IMG/VR virus record: IMGVR_UViG_3300042398_001307 | Span: 1-64,000 of that record | DNA length: 64,000 nucleotides | Origin: a virus | Reading direction: 5' to 3' (one strand) | Notes under the pieces: generated by a model | What the model was told of the DNA's origin: nothing | Databases searched by the model: none | The model's input: only the letters and a program-made list of their open reading frames with translations | Program-made: the position numbers and the translations under genes | Shown: positions 1-9,225 of the stretch, piece by piece | Layout: each line of letters starts with the position of its first letter | Numbering within the stretch: the first letter of the stretch is position 1

Positions 1-706
1 AATTACTAGAGGTAATCCATTGAATAGGTCTAAGTGGTGTTACATCTGCAGTAAATAAATGGTTTCCATTCTTAAAATTTGTGTTGTCTGCGGTAAGATA
101 TTCTGGCCCAACTACATAAATCGCATATTGATGTGTAGTAACCAACACACCATCAGTAATAGATACTGTAAAATTAAAGTTAGATGATGCATTATCAGGA
201 TCAGATGATTTCAAAACCGATATTGTTCCATAAATAAGACCAGTTTTAGATAATGTTAATCCTGGTGGTAATGCACCAGACGATATAAAATAGGTTATCT
301 GTTTATTAAGTGCAATATTAATGTTTATAGATTGTAATTGGTAATTTATATATGTATTATCTATTGCAAAATATTGGTATGCTGGTCCTATATCTAAATT
401 TACTTCATCTATAACAAACGATGGTGGATTTGATCCAGTTATTATAATATCAAATGTTCTATCTGAAAGATATGTCCCATCAAATGCTCTAATACAGAAT
501 GAAAATGTAGTATCAGACGCAACAATATTTGGATTTCCTTTAATTGATCCATTTTCTATATAAAGACCTGGCGGTAATTCGCCAGCTATTATCGTAAAGC
601 TTATTCCAGTTACTATAGATACTGGAAGTGGTATATCAACCGCTATTTGGTCTGGATATTCTCCGAAGTTATATCCAGATTTTTTAGTCCATACATTTAA
701 TGACAT
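1..706 (-). CDS. Phage structural protein with Ig-like (He_PIG) repeats, partial
   Basis: Open frame from ATG at 706 (MSLNVWTKKSGYNF) running off the left edge, so the C-terminus is missing (235 codons seen). Two similar blocks, 'GELPPGLYIENGSIKGNP' and 'GALPPGLTLSKTGLIYGTI', are the signature of He_PIG/cadherin-like beta-sandwich repeats common in phage tail and surface-binding proteins. It lies downstream of the tail-fibre genes on the same strand. Role in the virion is inferred from context; the exact structure is unknown. Confidence 0.6.
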   Translation of the reverse strand, partial: MSLNVWTKKSGYNFGEYPDQIAVDIPLPVSIVTGISFTIIAGELPPGLYIENGSIKGNPNIVASDTTFSFCIRAFDGTYLSDRTFDIIITGSNPPSFVIDEVNLDIGPAYQYFAIDNTYINYQLQSININIALNKQITYFISSGALPPGLTLSKTGLIYGTISVLKSSDPDNASSNFNFTVSITDGVLVTTHQYAIYVVGPEYLTADNTNFKNGNHLFTADVTPLRPIQWITSSN

Positions 707-749
707 GTTTTGATCTCTTTAATATATTTATTTTGTTCAAATAATAGCA

Positions 750-2324
750 TTATGCTGATACCAGCGTTGTTGGTAACGGGTGTAACCCAGCCCCAATTTC
801 TGTACTAATTAAATTGTTGTAGCCAGTTATTTGATCAATTGCATATGGATTGTAAAATGCTAGTGAGTGATATAAAACTGATGAACCAGCTACCCCATAA
901 ATTGCTCTCGTATCAACGCTTCCTATAGTACTAATACCTATTAAAGAGTTTATTATTACCAATGTACTATTAGATGTTAGTAATGAAAACCCATGAGAAG
1001 TTGTAGTTAAACTTGGTGTATTTGTTATATCACAGTCATTAACTAGTAATGTACCACCATTTATATCAATGGTTGCGGTGATTACAGAATCACTCATTTT
1101 CATATAGGTAGAGCCACTTATTATGATAGCATGAGCAGATGAAGTCACAGTATGTATCTTTTTTAAATATATATGTCCAGCAATCCCATTAATACAATGT
1201 GTTGTACCATCATGAGAAAATAAAGTAGATTCTATTTGTAATATAGAATTACTTCCAGTATTGTCAGCTTTTACCCCATACCCTGAACCAGTTACATGAA
1301 TCATAACATCGCTTAGTTTTAATGACTGAGAGTTTATTCCAGTAAAGAATACCCCAATCCCGTTAGTTGGTGCAGTGATAGTTATGTTAGTAATGCTGAA
1401 TACGTTCGATGTAATGATAGTTGAAGAACTATCAACTGTGATAGTTCCATATAATGTTACCGATCCAACAGTACCAGCACCAATGCCTGTTAAAAAAATA
1501 CCACCCCTGGTTAATACAACATCTTCTGTTATATTACTTAATAACCATATAAATATTGGATTAGTAGAATCATTGTTTTTTAGTATTGCTGCATCCATTG
1601 CATCTGCAATCGTGTGGAATGGGTTACTCATAGATCCTGATGGATTCATTATGTTTGAGTTTGGATCAACGTAATATACATTACTTGGCGTATTATCAAT
1701 CGAGTAGTCCTTTAAATCACTAATTTGTGATTCAGTAATACTAATACCAGTTGACTTGTTCCATGCAGTAAATACCGGATCAGTTTCAGTTGTTAAATAT
1801 GTTTTTAAATCACTAATTTGTGATTCAGTAATACTAATACCAGTTGACTTGTTCCATGCAGTAAATACCGGATCAGTTTCAGTTGTTAAATATGTTTTTA
1901 AATCACTAATCTGTGATTCTGTGATGCTAACGCCGGTTGATTTATCCCATGCAGTAAATACTGGATCGGTTTCAGTTGTTAAATATGTTTTTAAATCACT
2001 AATCTGTGATTCAGTAATACTAATACCAGTTGACTTGTTCCATGCAGTAAATACCGGATCAGTTTCAGTTGTTAAATATGCGGTATCATTGTCAGAAATC
2101 CAACTTAAATTCCCCAATCCATCATTTGATAAAAACCCAACACTATTACTAGGGAATACAGATCCTATATCAGTTAAATATGGTAATGCTCTCCAATGTA
2201 ATATACCATTACCAACTTTAATTTTATTATTCGTTGAATCATAAGATGGTTCGCCGTCTGCTAATATTGGATTATAAGTGTACCAGTTTTGATAGGTATC
2301 TCTTCTAAGTTTAATTTGTGCCAT
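750..2324 (-). CDS. Tail fibre / adhesin-like protein with tandem repeats
   Basis: 524 aa. The N-terminus (residues 1-45; IKLRRDT...NWYTYNPILADGEPSYDSTNNKIKVGNG) matches the short phage-appendage module that starts many tail-fibre proteins. Residues about 81-205 are four 31-residue repeats around 'YLTTETDPVFTAW'. The C-terminal 300 residues are Ser/Thr/Ile-rich with a beta-helix-like pattern and may bind the host. It sits between two other appendage genes. Fibre assignment is by module and context; no enzyme motif seen. Confidence 0.7.
   Translation of the reverse strand: MAQIKLRRDTYQNWYTYNPILADGEPSYDSTNNKIKVGNGILHWRALPYLTDIGSVFPSNSVGFLSNDGLGNLSWISDNDTAYLTTETDPVFTAWNKSTGISITESQISDLKTYLTTETDPVFTAWDKSTGVSITESQISDLKTYLTTETDPVFTAWNKSTGISITESQISDLKTYLTTETDPVFTAWNKSTGISITESQISDLKDYSIDNTPSNVYYVDPNSNIMNPSGSMSNPFHTIADAMDAAILKNNDSTNPIFIWLLSNITEDVVLTRGGIFLTGIGAGTVGSVTLYGTITVDSSSTIITSNVFSITNITITAPTNGIGVFFTGINSQSLKLSDVMIHVTGSGYGVKADNTGSNSILQIESTLFSHDGTTHCINGIAGHIYLKKIHTVTSSAHAIIISGSTYMKMSDSVITATIDINGGTLLVNDCDITNTPSLTTTSHGFSLLTSNSTLVIINSLIGISTIGSVDTRAIYGVAGSSVLYHSLAFYNPYAIDQITGYNNLISTEIGAGLHPLPTTLVSA
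1711..2082 (-). repeat. Four 93-bp in-frame tandem repeats in the tail fibre gene
   Basis: The unit starting TTTAAATCACTAAT recurs at 1711, 1804, 1897 and 1990, exactly 93 bp apart (31 codons). The third unit has several silent or conservative changes; the others are nearly identical. Exact periodicity allows repeat-number change by recombination and so fibre-length variation. Confidence 0.9.
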
Positions 2325-2335
2325 TCCGTAGTCCT

Positions 2336-2788
2336 TTAATTTACATAATTAGTTGATGCATTACCACCATCTATTTCCAATGCAATATCTTTAAATGCGG
2401 TTGTTTGTTCTGATCCATCTGGAAACCGTAAACTACCAGCTTCAGTGAATGAAAATAGTTTGTTATTTCCAGGGTTTGAAACCAATAAATCAATATTTCC
2501 ACCAGTTTGTGTTAACAAAACACCATCTGGTCCTAATGTTAAATATGAATTCTCACCGGTTATAGTATTTTGATTAAAAGTAATATACCCAAGAGATGGC
2601 CCATCTGACCATGTTAACGAGGTGCCATTAGTTTTTAAATACTTTCCAGATTGATTAGTTTGTGATGGGATTATTATCGCACTGTATAATTCTGTAAAGT
2701 TTTGATTTACTTTCGTAAATGCAGTTCTTATTGGATCACCATGTTTATCATTAGCAGTTGTGCCTATATTAATTAGTTGCTGTGTCAT
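2336..2788 (-). CDS. Short tail appendage protein
   Basis: 150 aa. Starts MTQQLINIGTTANDKHGDPI and continues TKVNQNFTELYSA, the same N-terminal module as the next gene upstream, a common start for phage appendage proteins. The rest is Gly/Thr/Asn-rich with no known fold. Its ATG overlaps the stop of the upstream gene (TAATG at 2788), so the two are translationally coupled. Probably a paralogous short fibre. Confidence 0.6.
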   Translation of the reverse strand: MTQQLINIGTTANDKHGDPIRTAFTKVNQNFTELYSAIIIPSQTNQSGKYLKTNGTSLTWSDGPSLGYITFNQNTITGENSYLTLGPDGVLLTQTGGNIDLLVSNPGNNKLFSFTEAGSLRFPDGSEQTTAFKDIALEIDGGNASTNYVN

Positions 2789-4254
2789 TATCCTCTCCCA
2801 ACTGCAATTTCTATAATACCAACTTCACCGGTATCTTTATTTTCCAATGCTTTTCCTATGATAGCCCCTAGTTTTGGATCTAATGCTTTTATCGCATACC
2901 CTGGTGAGTTGGAGGTTGTTAGTAGATCACCTTTTTTTATTCTACCAATTACTTTGCATGGAATACGTCCAGCCAATGCTATACAAACCTTTTCACCGGT
3001 TTGTTCGGTATTCATAACATATGCTGGGTTAGTGGTTACCACACCAGCCACCCGGGTGTCATTAACCATTGATGACACCGTTACTTCTTTATCGCCACCA
3101 AAAATTAAAACAGTACCTGGCGCATAAACCGTATCACCCTCATAATATTCCGCTAAATCTGCATATGTAGCATTCAATGTAGAACCAGTGGTTAATGTCC
3201 ATGCTCCAGTAATTGTTCCACCCGTTGAAGTTGCACCGGTTGAAATACTAGTTGTTATTACATTCCCATTATGTACTGCATAAATTGTTTGGCAGTGAAT
3301 ATCACCAGATGCATCAGTTTTTACAATATGACTATCTGAGGAATTAGATGTACTAATAGGAATTACACTATATATATTATTTTTAGTATCAGTATTATCA
3401 TATGCTACTGACATAATTCCATTTGAAGTAAATGGGGTGTGTGGTACAAATAATTTATCAACATAATATTTTGTTACTGATTGTTTTTCTGAAACAGCAG
3501 ACGTACCAGCGCCAGCTAGTGGAGCTGGATGATCACTTAGGTACAACAGTCCAGTTAATGTATCACCACCTCTATACACCGCATCTTTACGTTGCATAGC
3601 TTCAGTAGATAGGTAATTACTTGTCAATGTTGAAATATAATCTGGATCAGTTGTTGGTGGGTATACTGGCTGAGGTCTTGTTTTTAATGCAGCGGTAACT
3701 GTATATTTACCAGCAATGTTATCAACGATATTACTAGCTACACCGGCTACATAATGATTTATTCCATAATTAACAGTTACTGGCAATTGATTAATAGTTG
3801 TAATAACACCTTCATCGATATGTGACCATATTTGATTAAATACATCAACTGTGACTGCACTAGGATCAGGTAGTCTACCGATTGGAAATAGATTTGCATT
3901 CATTGGCGTACTAAGTTCAGGTGAAGCATCACTCGCCAATCTTGCAATAATTGCTTGAGGGGATACTGAAATATCCAAATAACTATCATTAGCTTTTGCA
4001 AAAATTATACTGTTGTTACTAGATGTAAGAGTTCTTGCAGTTAATTTATGCAAAGTATGACTAGCCATTAATATTTGATCATTAGTATAGCTACTTGGTG
4101 CATCACTTAAATCAGTTATTCCGATTTTTCCAGCTATATTAAAAACTGCATATAATTCACTGAAGTTTGCATTAACTTTAGTGAACGATTCTCTAATACT
4201 ATCACCAGAACCATCATTTCCTTGAGTTCCAGTGTTAATTATTCTTTGTGACAT
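2788..4254 (-). CDS. Tail fibre-like protein with C-terminal autoproteolytic/chaperone-like domain
   Basis: 488 aa. The N-terminal module (GDSIRESFTKVNANFSELYA) is shared with the 150-aa gene downstream. The C-terminus (residues about 365-488, YADLAEYYEGDTVYAPGTVL...GRIPCKVIGRIKKGDLL) resembles the peptidase G2 / intramolecular-chaperone domain that ends many fibre and spike proteins. Upstream at 4268-4282 lies GATAAATACATT, a T4-late-type promoter box. Structural role probable; receptor unknown. Confidence 0.65.
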   Translation of the reverse strand: MSQRIINTGTQGNDGSGDSIRESFTKVNANFSELYAVFNIAGKIGITDLSDAPSSYTNDQILMASHTLHKLTARTLTSSNNSIIFAKANDSYLDISVSPQAIIARLASDASPELSTPMNANLFPIGRLPDPSAVTVDVFNQIWSHIDEGVITTINQLPVTVNYGINHYVAGVASNIVDNIAGKYTVTAALKTRPQPVYPPTTDPDYISTLTSNYLSTEAMQRKDAVYRGGDTLTGLLYLSDHPAPLAGAGTSAVSEKQSVTKYYVDKLFVPHTPFTSNGIMSVAYDNTDTKNNIYSVIPISTSNSSDSHIVKTDASGDIHCQTIYAVHNGNVITTSISTGATSTGGTITGAWTLTTGSTLNATYADLAEYYEGDTVYAPGTVLIFGGDKEVTVSSMVNDTRVAGVVTTNPAYVMNTEQTGEKVCIALAGRIPCKVIGRIKKGDLLTTSNSPGYAIKALDPKLGAIIGKALENKDTGEVGIIEIAVGRG

Positions 4255-4318
4255 ATAAAATACCTCATATTTAATGTATTTATCAAACGCATTTTATAAT
4301 CTTAATGTAAATAATATT

Positions 4319-4606
4319 ATGATTATAAAAACTGAATACATTACTACTGAACATACCAGAAAAAGTAAGTGTGGACATATACACGTTTATACTAGACGTA
4401 AAGAAGTCATTACATTATTATGCGATAATTGTGGTGAGATATTTAATCGGGATAGGGGATCAATGGATCCAAATAGATTAAACAATAATGTTTATCATGT
4501 GTGCAATAATTGTGATATGAAAAGGTTTGCACAATCAAAAGGTGTTGAAAATAAGAATTTTTGGAATTTACCAGCAAGTATTATAAAAACAATTGATCAA
4601 TTATAA
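4319..4606 (+). CDS. Small Cys-rich zinc-ribbon-like protein
   Basis: About 95 aa from the internal ATG at 4319 (MIIKTEYITTEH); the longer frame from 4274 runs into the divergent promoter region. Two CxxC pairs, 'LCDNCGE' and 'VCNNCDMKR', suggest a zinc ribbon like those in phage HNH or homing endonucleases, but no HNH core is visible. It is transcribed opposite to the tail genes. Function unknown; it may be the remnant of a mobile endonuclease. Confidence 0.45.
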   Translation: MIIKTEYITTEHTRKSKCGHIHVYTRRKEVITLLCDNCGEIFNRDRGSMDPNRLNNNVYHVCNNCDMKRFAQSKGVENKNFWNLPASIIKTIDQL

Positions 4607-4655
4607 AAAATATAAATTGTATATTATATTTTATAAATAAAATGAGGAGAAAATT

Positions 4656-4982
4656 ATGTTTGAATTTATTAAAAAATTATTTGGAATTAAGCAAGAAGAA
4701 ATTGCAGTTGTTGAAGAAACCGCAAAAAAGGTTGTTAAGCGTGTGAAAAAAGTAGCAGATGTTAACAATGATAATGTTGTTAATTTAGAAGATGTGAAAG
4801 AAGTTAAAAGACGTGTTACTAAAAAAGTAAAAGAAGTAGCAGATCTGAATAAAGATGGGAAGGTTGATTTAGCCGATGTATCAGCAGCAGTTAAAAAAGT
4901 TACTAAAAAAACAAAAGTAGTTGACCCAGTTGTAGAACCACCTCTACCTAAAAAACGTGGTAGAAAACCGAAAGCAAAATGA
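4656..4982 (+). CDS. Small protein with two EF-hand/dockerin-like Ca-binding repeats and basic AT-hook-like tail
   Basis: 108 aa with a strong AGGAG ribosome site at 4643 and ATAAATA 20 bp upstream. It contains two Asp/Asn-rich loops, 'DVNNDNVVNLEDV' and 'DLNKDGKVDLADV', of EF-hand/dockerin type, each flanked by Lys/Val helices, and ends KKRGRKPKAK, an AT-hook-like tail. A terminator follows. A calcium-binding, possibly DNA-associated protein; no close family recognised. Confidence 0.55.
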   Translation: MFEFIKKLFGIKQEEIAVVEETAKKVVKRVKKVADVNNDNVVNLEDVKEVKRRVTKKVKEVADLNKDGKVDLADVSAAVKKVTKKTKVVDPVVEPPLPKKRGRKPKAK

Positions 4983-4985
4983 CTC

Positions 4986-5010
4986 AAAGGGGCTTATAGC
5001 CCCTTTTTTA
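4986..5010 (+). terminator. Rho-independent terminator
   Basis: AAAGGGGC-TTATA-GCCCC followed by six T on the plus strand, directly after the stop of the 108-aa gene and between convergent genes. Confidence 0.85.
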
Positions 5011-5277
5011 TATCGTGCCTTTTATTTTACCAAAAATAAATTCTTGTTTTGTAATCCAACGTGTTCTAACTACCAGGCGTTTATTCATACCAAGATCTTC
5101 AAGAACGTAATCTGTACTCGTACCTTGATATGCATATGTAAGCCACATTATTTTTTTCGATAAATCACATCTAGTTGGAAACCAAACAAATTTAAGTTTC
5201 CATTTAGCATTGTTATAAAACATCCAATCATTTACATTCATTGCTATTACGTTCGCTATTTCTTCTTCTACATTCAT
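5008..5277 (-). CDS. Conserved-type phage hypothetical protein
   Basis: 89 aa, Trp/Tyr/Phe-rich, no recognised domain. Four bases separate it from the 183-aa gene upstream, so they are likely cotranscribed. Not recognised. Confidence 0.45.
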   Translation of the reverse strand: MNVEEEIANVIAMNVNDWMFYNNAKWKLKFVWFPTRCDLSKKIMWLTYAYQGTSTDYVLEDLGMNKRLVVRTRWITKQEFIFGKIKGTI

Positions 5278-5280
5278 ACA

Positions 5281-5832
5281 TCAATACCAGTCTGGGACTT
5301 CACGACCGCGAACTTTTCCTGACCAACTTGCAATATTTTGCTTTTTTAGTTTATAGTAATTACGATATGACGCAATAACATCACCTTTAATAATGCATTC
5401 ATCTGGCATTGCTGGTGTTGGTTCAGTAAATTGTTTGCTAGGGATATTCTTAGGCAAATTTTCAAATAGCATTTGGATCAATCCAGTATTCATGCACTTA
5501 TGAATTTTACCATATCGATATGTATATTCATCGGATAAGTCCCATAATAATGTTGCCAAGTAAAAGTAATTCTCGGATGATTGTCTTACCCACACTGATG
5601 AAGGGTGGTTAACATGTGTTGCTTTATATAACACTGAATCCAACGCAGGATTATCTAGTGACCATCTTTTTCGTTTGCGTCCGTTGACGAGTTCGATAGT
5701 CTGAGTACCATCTATTACCCTATGTGCAGTTGACAATAACTGAGCTGATTCTAATATCATTTTGATACAATGTTTATCATTATGATATTGTGCACAAATT
5801 TTAGTATCATGATGTAAATAAAAGATATTCAT
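5281..5832 (-). CDS. Phage protein of the 'MNIFYL...DKHxxKMILE' family, unknown function
   Basis: 183 aa. The N-terminus (MNIFYLHHDTKICAQYHNDK, then KMILESAQLLSTAHR) is a familiar opening of a protein family common in T4-like and other large phages, with conserved His, Trp and Tyr residues (HPSSVWVRQS, DEYTYRYGK). I know no established activity. Single gene length is usual for the family. Confidence 0.55.
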   Translation of the reverse strand: MNIFYLHHDTKICAQYHNDKHCIKMILESAQLLSTAHRVIDGTQTIELVNGRKRKRWSLDNPALDSVLYKATHVNHPSSVWVRQSSENYFYLATLLWDLSDEYTYRYGKIHKCMNTGLIQMLFENLPKNIPSKQFTEPTPAMPDECIIKGDVIASYRNYYKLKKQNIASWSGKVRGREVPDWY

Positions 5833-5867
5833 ATGTTGCCTCTAAGAAAACGCATATTTTATGTTAA

Positions 5868-6212
5868 TTATGATTCGTTGTCAAGTGTGAGTTGTTTAAT
5901 GTGATCTTTTAGCTCTTTAATTTCAGAAAGCATATCATGCATCATTATATATTCGGTATGCTGATGCTCTAACAAATGAGAAATGACTTTCATGGTCCAA
6001 TACCACCAATTCATACAGATTATAAGCATTAGTGATACAACAATCCACCATATTGAAATATTATGAAGCCCAGAAAGCCAATCCCATCCAAAAATTAATA
6101 ACACAACCCCAGTGAATACAACGGAACTTGCAACAAGCCACCAGCGCCGCTGTTGATTGATTTTATTCATATCATGAGTGTGTTGTTCAATTAAAATAGA
6201 AAATCGTATCAT
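5868..6212 (-). CDS. Small membrane protein with C-terminal coiled coil
   Basis: 114 aa (an internal ATG at 6170 is an alternative start). Two hydrophobic helices (about residues 25-43 and 53-72) are followed by a charged heptad-like tail (MLSEIKELKDHIKQL). A GGTAAATACT box lies just upstream. It could be an inner-membrane or lysis-timing factor; no specific family recognised. Confidence 0.45.
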   Translation of the reverse strand: MIRFSILIEQHTHDMNKINQQRRWWLVASSVVFTGVVLLIFGWDWLSGLHNISIWWIVVSLMLIICMNWWYWTMKVISHLLEHQHTEYIMMHDMLSEIKELKDHIKQLTLDNES

Positions 6213-6243
6213 AAAGTATTTACCATTTATGATACGAATAATT

Positions 6244-7434
6244 TTAACCGACTTTTAATAGAATGATATCTTCGTTGATTCTACCATTCAATTTTGTATC
6301 AGTTGCATTAATATCTTCCAAAAATTTTCTCAATGCAATCTTACCGGCAGATTTGAATTCTTTAAGTTTCTCTTCTGGTTTACGTACAGTTTTTTGAATA
6401 CTTTTATGTTCGTCAAACCCAATGAGCGAAGTTCCTTTAACGCCCAATGGCCCAGTCATGTCATCTGATATATATTTTCCAAGTTTGCGAGTTTTGGTAT
6501 TGTAAATCCACAACTCCTTCGCACCAAGTACATCGGTTGGGTTTATCGAGACCAATTTTAATGGTTCAAATGTTTTCAAAAATTTTAGTTTTTCTACAAT
6601 CTTATCCTTTGGGACTGCTTTTTTAGCACGTGGTTTTCTGGTGATTTTTGCTTCTTCCATTAGCATTGTACAGGCGGAATCAATTTCTTTATAGAATGAC
6701 AATAGGTTAGTTAACTGTTTTTTGTTTCGATGTTTATAACCTTCTTTAAGGTCTTCATCCTTACCATCTAGCACTGCAGTTAATTCAGATAATCCAGATG
6801 AATAGTAATCTTTGATCACACGAGCGTGTGCTGCTTTAACTTCCTTCCCTTTTAGTAGGTTAATGATTTTAAACTGTTTTGGGTCAAATTTATCAGGCGT
6901 TTCCATCCATACTTCAATAGCATCTTCAATTTCTTCAGTCATTTTGAAAGTAGCTTCACGAACTCGTTCTTGAATACTAATTATTGGAGCACTTGGTTTA
7001 GACTCGGTTTCTTCATCAGATTCACTATCATTTTTACTGTCTTGGAGGACATTATTAATGGCATTTATTAACCAGGTTTTTGTATTAACCCCGTTATTGA
7101 AATCATCCCGTTGTTCTGGCATTCCTCTTGATAAACAACTGGCAATTGCACCCATTGTTGTACTAACTCGCCAATCTTTAGATTTTTTAAACTCAGATAT
7201 TACATCTTTATCGTACCCATTTTCAGTCATCCAAGATATCACTGCTGGTTTAAGGTCTTTTCCACTAAATTGGATATTGTAATAATGCATGGCATTATGA
7301 TAATGTTTTAAAAATTCAGTTGCCGATAATGATTCAGTATCATCCCACTTTGGACTCCAATCCTTATTCCGGTTTTCACGAATTGTTACACTAGTTATTT
7401 TAGCTTTTTTTGTTTTTTTAGCTACCTTTGCCAT
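6244..7434 (-). CDS. Conserved phage protein, basic, unknown function
   Basis: 396 aa. Lys-rich N-terminus (MAKVAKKTKKAKI), an acidic linker (DSKNDSESDEETESKP, about residues 133-148) and a basic C-terminal half. Architecture suggests a nucleic-acid-binding or virion-associated protein of the kind found in large T4-like environmental phages. No catalytic motif seen. Confidence 0.45.
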   Translation of the reverse strand: MAKVAKKTKKAKITSVTIRENRNKDWSPKWDDTESLSATEFLKHYHNAMHYYNIQFSGKDLKPAVISWMTENGYDKDVISEFKKSKDWRVSTTMGAIASCLSRGMPEQRDDFNNGVNTKTWLINAINNVLQDSKNDSESDEETESKPSAPIISIQERVREATFKMTEEIEDAIEVWMETPDKFDPKQFKIINLLKGKEVKAAHARVIKDYYSSGLSELTAVLDGKDEDLKEGYKHRNKKQLTNLLSFYKEIDSACTMLMEEAKITRKPRAKKAVPKDKIVEKLKFLKTFEPLKLVSINPTDVLGAKELWIYNTKTRKLGKYISDDMTGPLGVKGTSLIGFDEHKSIQKTVRKPEEKLKEFKSAGKIALRKFLEDINATDTKLNGRINEDIILLKVG

Positions 7435-7444
7435 ATAATTCCAT

Positions 7445-7630
7445 TTATTCAGTTGTATTAGTTATTTGACTTGGTTTTTCAGGACGTGATGAACAGAACA
7501 CACATTCAGGATCAGAACATTTATCCTCCAACCATTTATTACAGAGCTCACAGTAGTAAACGTCATACTTATTACTGTATTGACGTTCACTCCCGCAAGT
7601 AGAACAAAAGTTTTTAGATACTATGTCCAC
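7445..7630 (-). CDS. Small double zinc-ribbon protein
   Basis: 61 aa with four Cys pairs (CSTCG, CELC, CSDPEC, CVFC) that can build two zinc sites. Its start overlaps the end of the 279-aa gene upstream by 10 bp. Likely a small nucleic-acid- or protein-binding adaptor; function unknown. Confidence 0.5.
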   Translation of the reverse strand: MDIVSKNFCSTCGSERQYSNKYDVYYCELCNKWLEDKCSDPECVFCSSRPEKPSQITNTTE

Positions 7631-8460
7631 AATGATCTTCTTATTTTAATCAATCTGATGAGCATCTCGTCTTCTTCTTGTTCGTATTGTGCTTCAATAT
7701 CTTGAAGTTTTTTATGTGATACATTCCGTTCAAGTTTCGAAGCAGGTGTTTCATTTTCAGTATCAAATATTGAAAGTATATCACCATCCTCACGATGTTT
7801 ATCACATAATTCAGACCAACCACTTACCTCATATGGATCTGGACGATTTGGATACACTTCTTTCCACCATGTATACAATTCTTTAATTTCCATAGCAGCT
7901 AGTGCTTGAGGTGTTGGTTGTCCATATTCTGGATCATTTTTATCACACCATTCTTCATTAGTTAATTTTGAAGCCCAGTCTAAATAATCTAAACCAGCTT
8001 CCGGACAGCGCCAAGTTCTCCATCTAAAGAAATTAGTTCTCCACCAAGGAACGCAATACATATCACGTTTTTCTTTATCCCATATAACATTATGCCATGC
8101 TTGTTCAACCTCGACAAAATTTACAAGTTCATTGAACAAACATGGTAAGAAACGATAACCGACATCTTGCCAGTTTCCTGGCTTAATGTCATTAGGATGA
8201 GCAGTTAATGCATGGCTTTTGACCACCCAACGATTATTGATGTAATAACGGAAAGAATGGAACATGTTATATGGCCAATATACAAAATCTTGTAACTTGT
8301 GTAAACCTACCTCTGCCAGCCAATATCGTATCGGATGAGTTGTTTTTGCCGTTTTATGCCACTTTCTCCATTCACCAGCAGTACCGTATTCTGGTTTTGG
8401 TGTTCCAGACAGCCATTTGGCGAATTTTGAACATGACCAGTAATTTGCATATTGTGCCAT
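7621..8460 (-). CDS. Trp-rich phage hypothetical protein
   Basis: 279 aa, very rich in Trp/Tyr, with a Glu-rich coiled-coil C-terminus (LQDIEAQYEQEEDEMLIRLIK). Not recognised. It is translationally linked to the zinc-ribbon gene downstream. Confidence 0.45.
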   Translation of the reverse strand: MAQYANYWSCSKFAKWLSGTPKPEYGTAGEWRKWHKTAKTTHPIRYWLAEVGLHKLQDFVYWPYNMFHSFRYYINNRWVVKSHALTAHPNDIKPGNWQDVGYRFLPCLFNELVNFVEVEQAWHNVIWDKEKRDMYCVPWWRTNFFRWRTWRCPEAGLDYLDWASKLTNEEWCDKNDPEYGQPTPQALAAMEIKELYTWWKEVYPNRPDPYEVSGWSELCDKHREDGDILSIFDTENETPASKLERNVSHKKLQDIEAQYEQEEDEMLIRLIKIRRSLWT

Positions 8461-8473
8461 ATATTCCTCTTTA

Positions 8474-8842
8474 TTATTTTACTAAAAATGGTTCTAAATT
8501 TGGTGGTGAAAAACTGGCTGGTTTTAAAACTTTTCCATCTTCACGTTTTTTAACCTTACCAGTCTCTGGATCGATTTTGCTCATATTAGACCGGATAACT
8601 TCATTCCATCCACCTTCTCCATCGAATCCAGCCGAATGAATTGCGCCAGCAATAACAACAATCATATCCAACAATGCATCTAACTGTTCGGTTTTATCAT
8701 TGTCATCGATTGCAACTTGTAATTCATTAAATTCTTCTCTAATGAGGTTCAAGTATAGATTGTACTGTGCTTCGTTGAAATTGTCAACTGTTTGGTCTGA
8801 TGCGACCATAAATGTTTCTTGATCTTTAAAAATATTTGTCAT
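8474..8842 (-). CDS. MazG-like / phosphoribosyl-ATP-type nucleotide pyrophosphohydrolase
   Basis: 122 aa from ATG 8842 (MTNIFKDQETFMVA); the longer frame to 8932 overlaps the upstream gene. Helical motifs 'REEFNELQVA' and 'QLDALLDMIVVIAGA' fit the EExxE...DxxxD metal-binding pattern of all-alpha NTP pyrophosphatases. Such phage enzymes clean the nucleotide pool or lower ppGpp-like signals; the substrate cannot be read from sequence. Confidence 0.65.
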   Translation of the reverse strand: MTNIFKDQETFMVASDQTVDNFNEAQYNLYLNLIREEFNELQVAIDDNDKTEQLDALLDMIVVIAGAIHSAGFDGEGGWNEVIRSNMSKIDPETGKVKKREDGKVLKPASFSPPNLEPFLVK

Positions 8843-8852
8843 TTTAATTTCC

Positions 8853-9209
8853 TTATTGTTGTTTCTCTTCATTAAACCACCGTAGTATAAACCATGTGGC
8901 ATCCTCTGGTATTTCAAACATCCATTGTTCACGATAGCCGTTAAAATTGCCTTTTAAATTTTCTGAACACCATGTTTTAATATTGGGTTCATGTAATGAC
9001 CTAGCTATCGGATATGGAAGTTTTACTTGTGTCCAATCTGGGAAAGCTGTTTTAAATAACTCCCAAAAGATTTCTCTATCCATTTCTTCTTGAATTTCTT
9101 TTGCAAGAGTTTCAGACATCCAATCTTGTACTGGATCAATAGTCCAAGAAGCTTTTAATTTTCTAGGTGTAGCATTTATTGTTTTTGTTGTTATTTGAAT
9201 TGTAGACAT
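8853..9209 (-). CDS. Conserved phage hypothetical protein
   Basis: 118 aa. Region 'PRKLKASWTIDPVQDW' plus 'EIQEEMDREIFWELF' is a familiar pattern in T4-like phage accessory proteins, but I know no function. It lies 10 bp upstream of the MazG-like gene on the same strand. Confidence 0.45.
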   Translation of the reverse strand: MSTIQITTKTINATPRKLKASWTIDPVQDWMSETLAKEIQEEMDREIFWELFKTAFPDWTQVKLPYPIARSLHEPNIKTWCSENLKGNFNGYREQWMFEIPEDATWFILRWFNEEKQQ

Positions 9210-9225
9210 CCTTGTCCTTAAATAC

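Noticed and set aside
1711-2082. Tandem 93-bp repeats as a CRISPR or integration array
   Set aside because: No spacers; the units are in frame and code for a tail-fibre repeat.
1756-2244. 162-codon plus-strand ORF opposite the tail fibre
   Set aside because: Antisense shadow of the repeat-bearing fibre gene with no start signals.
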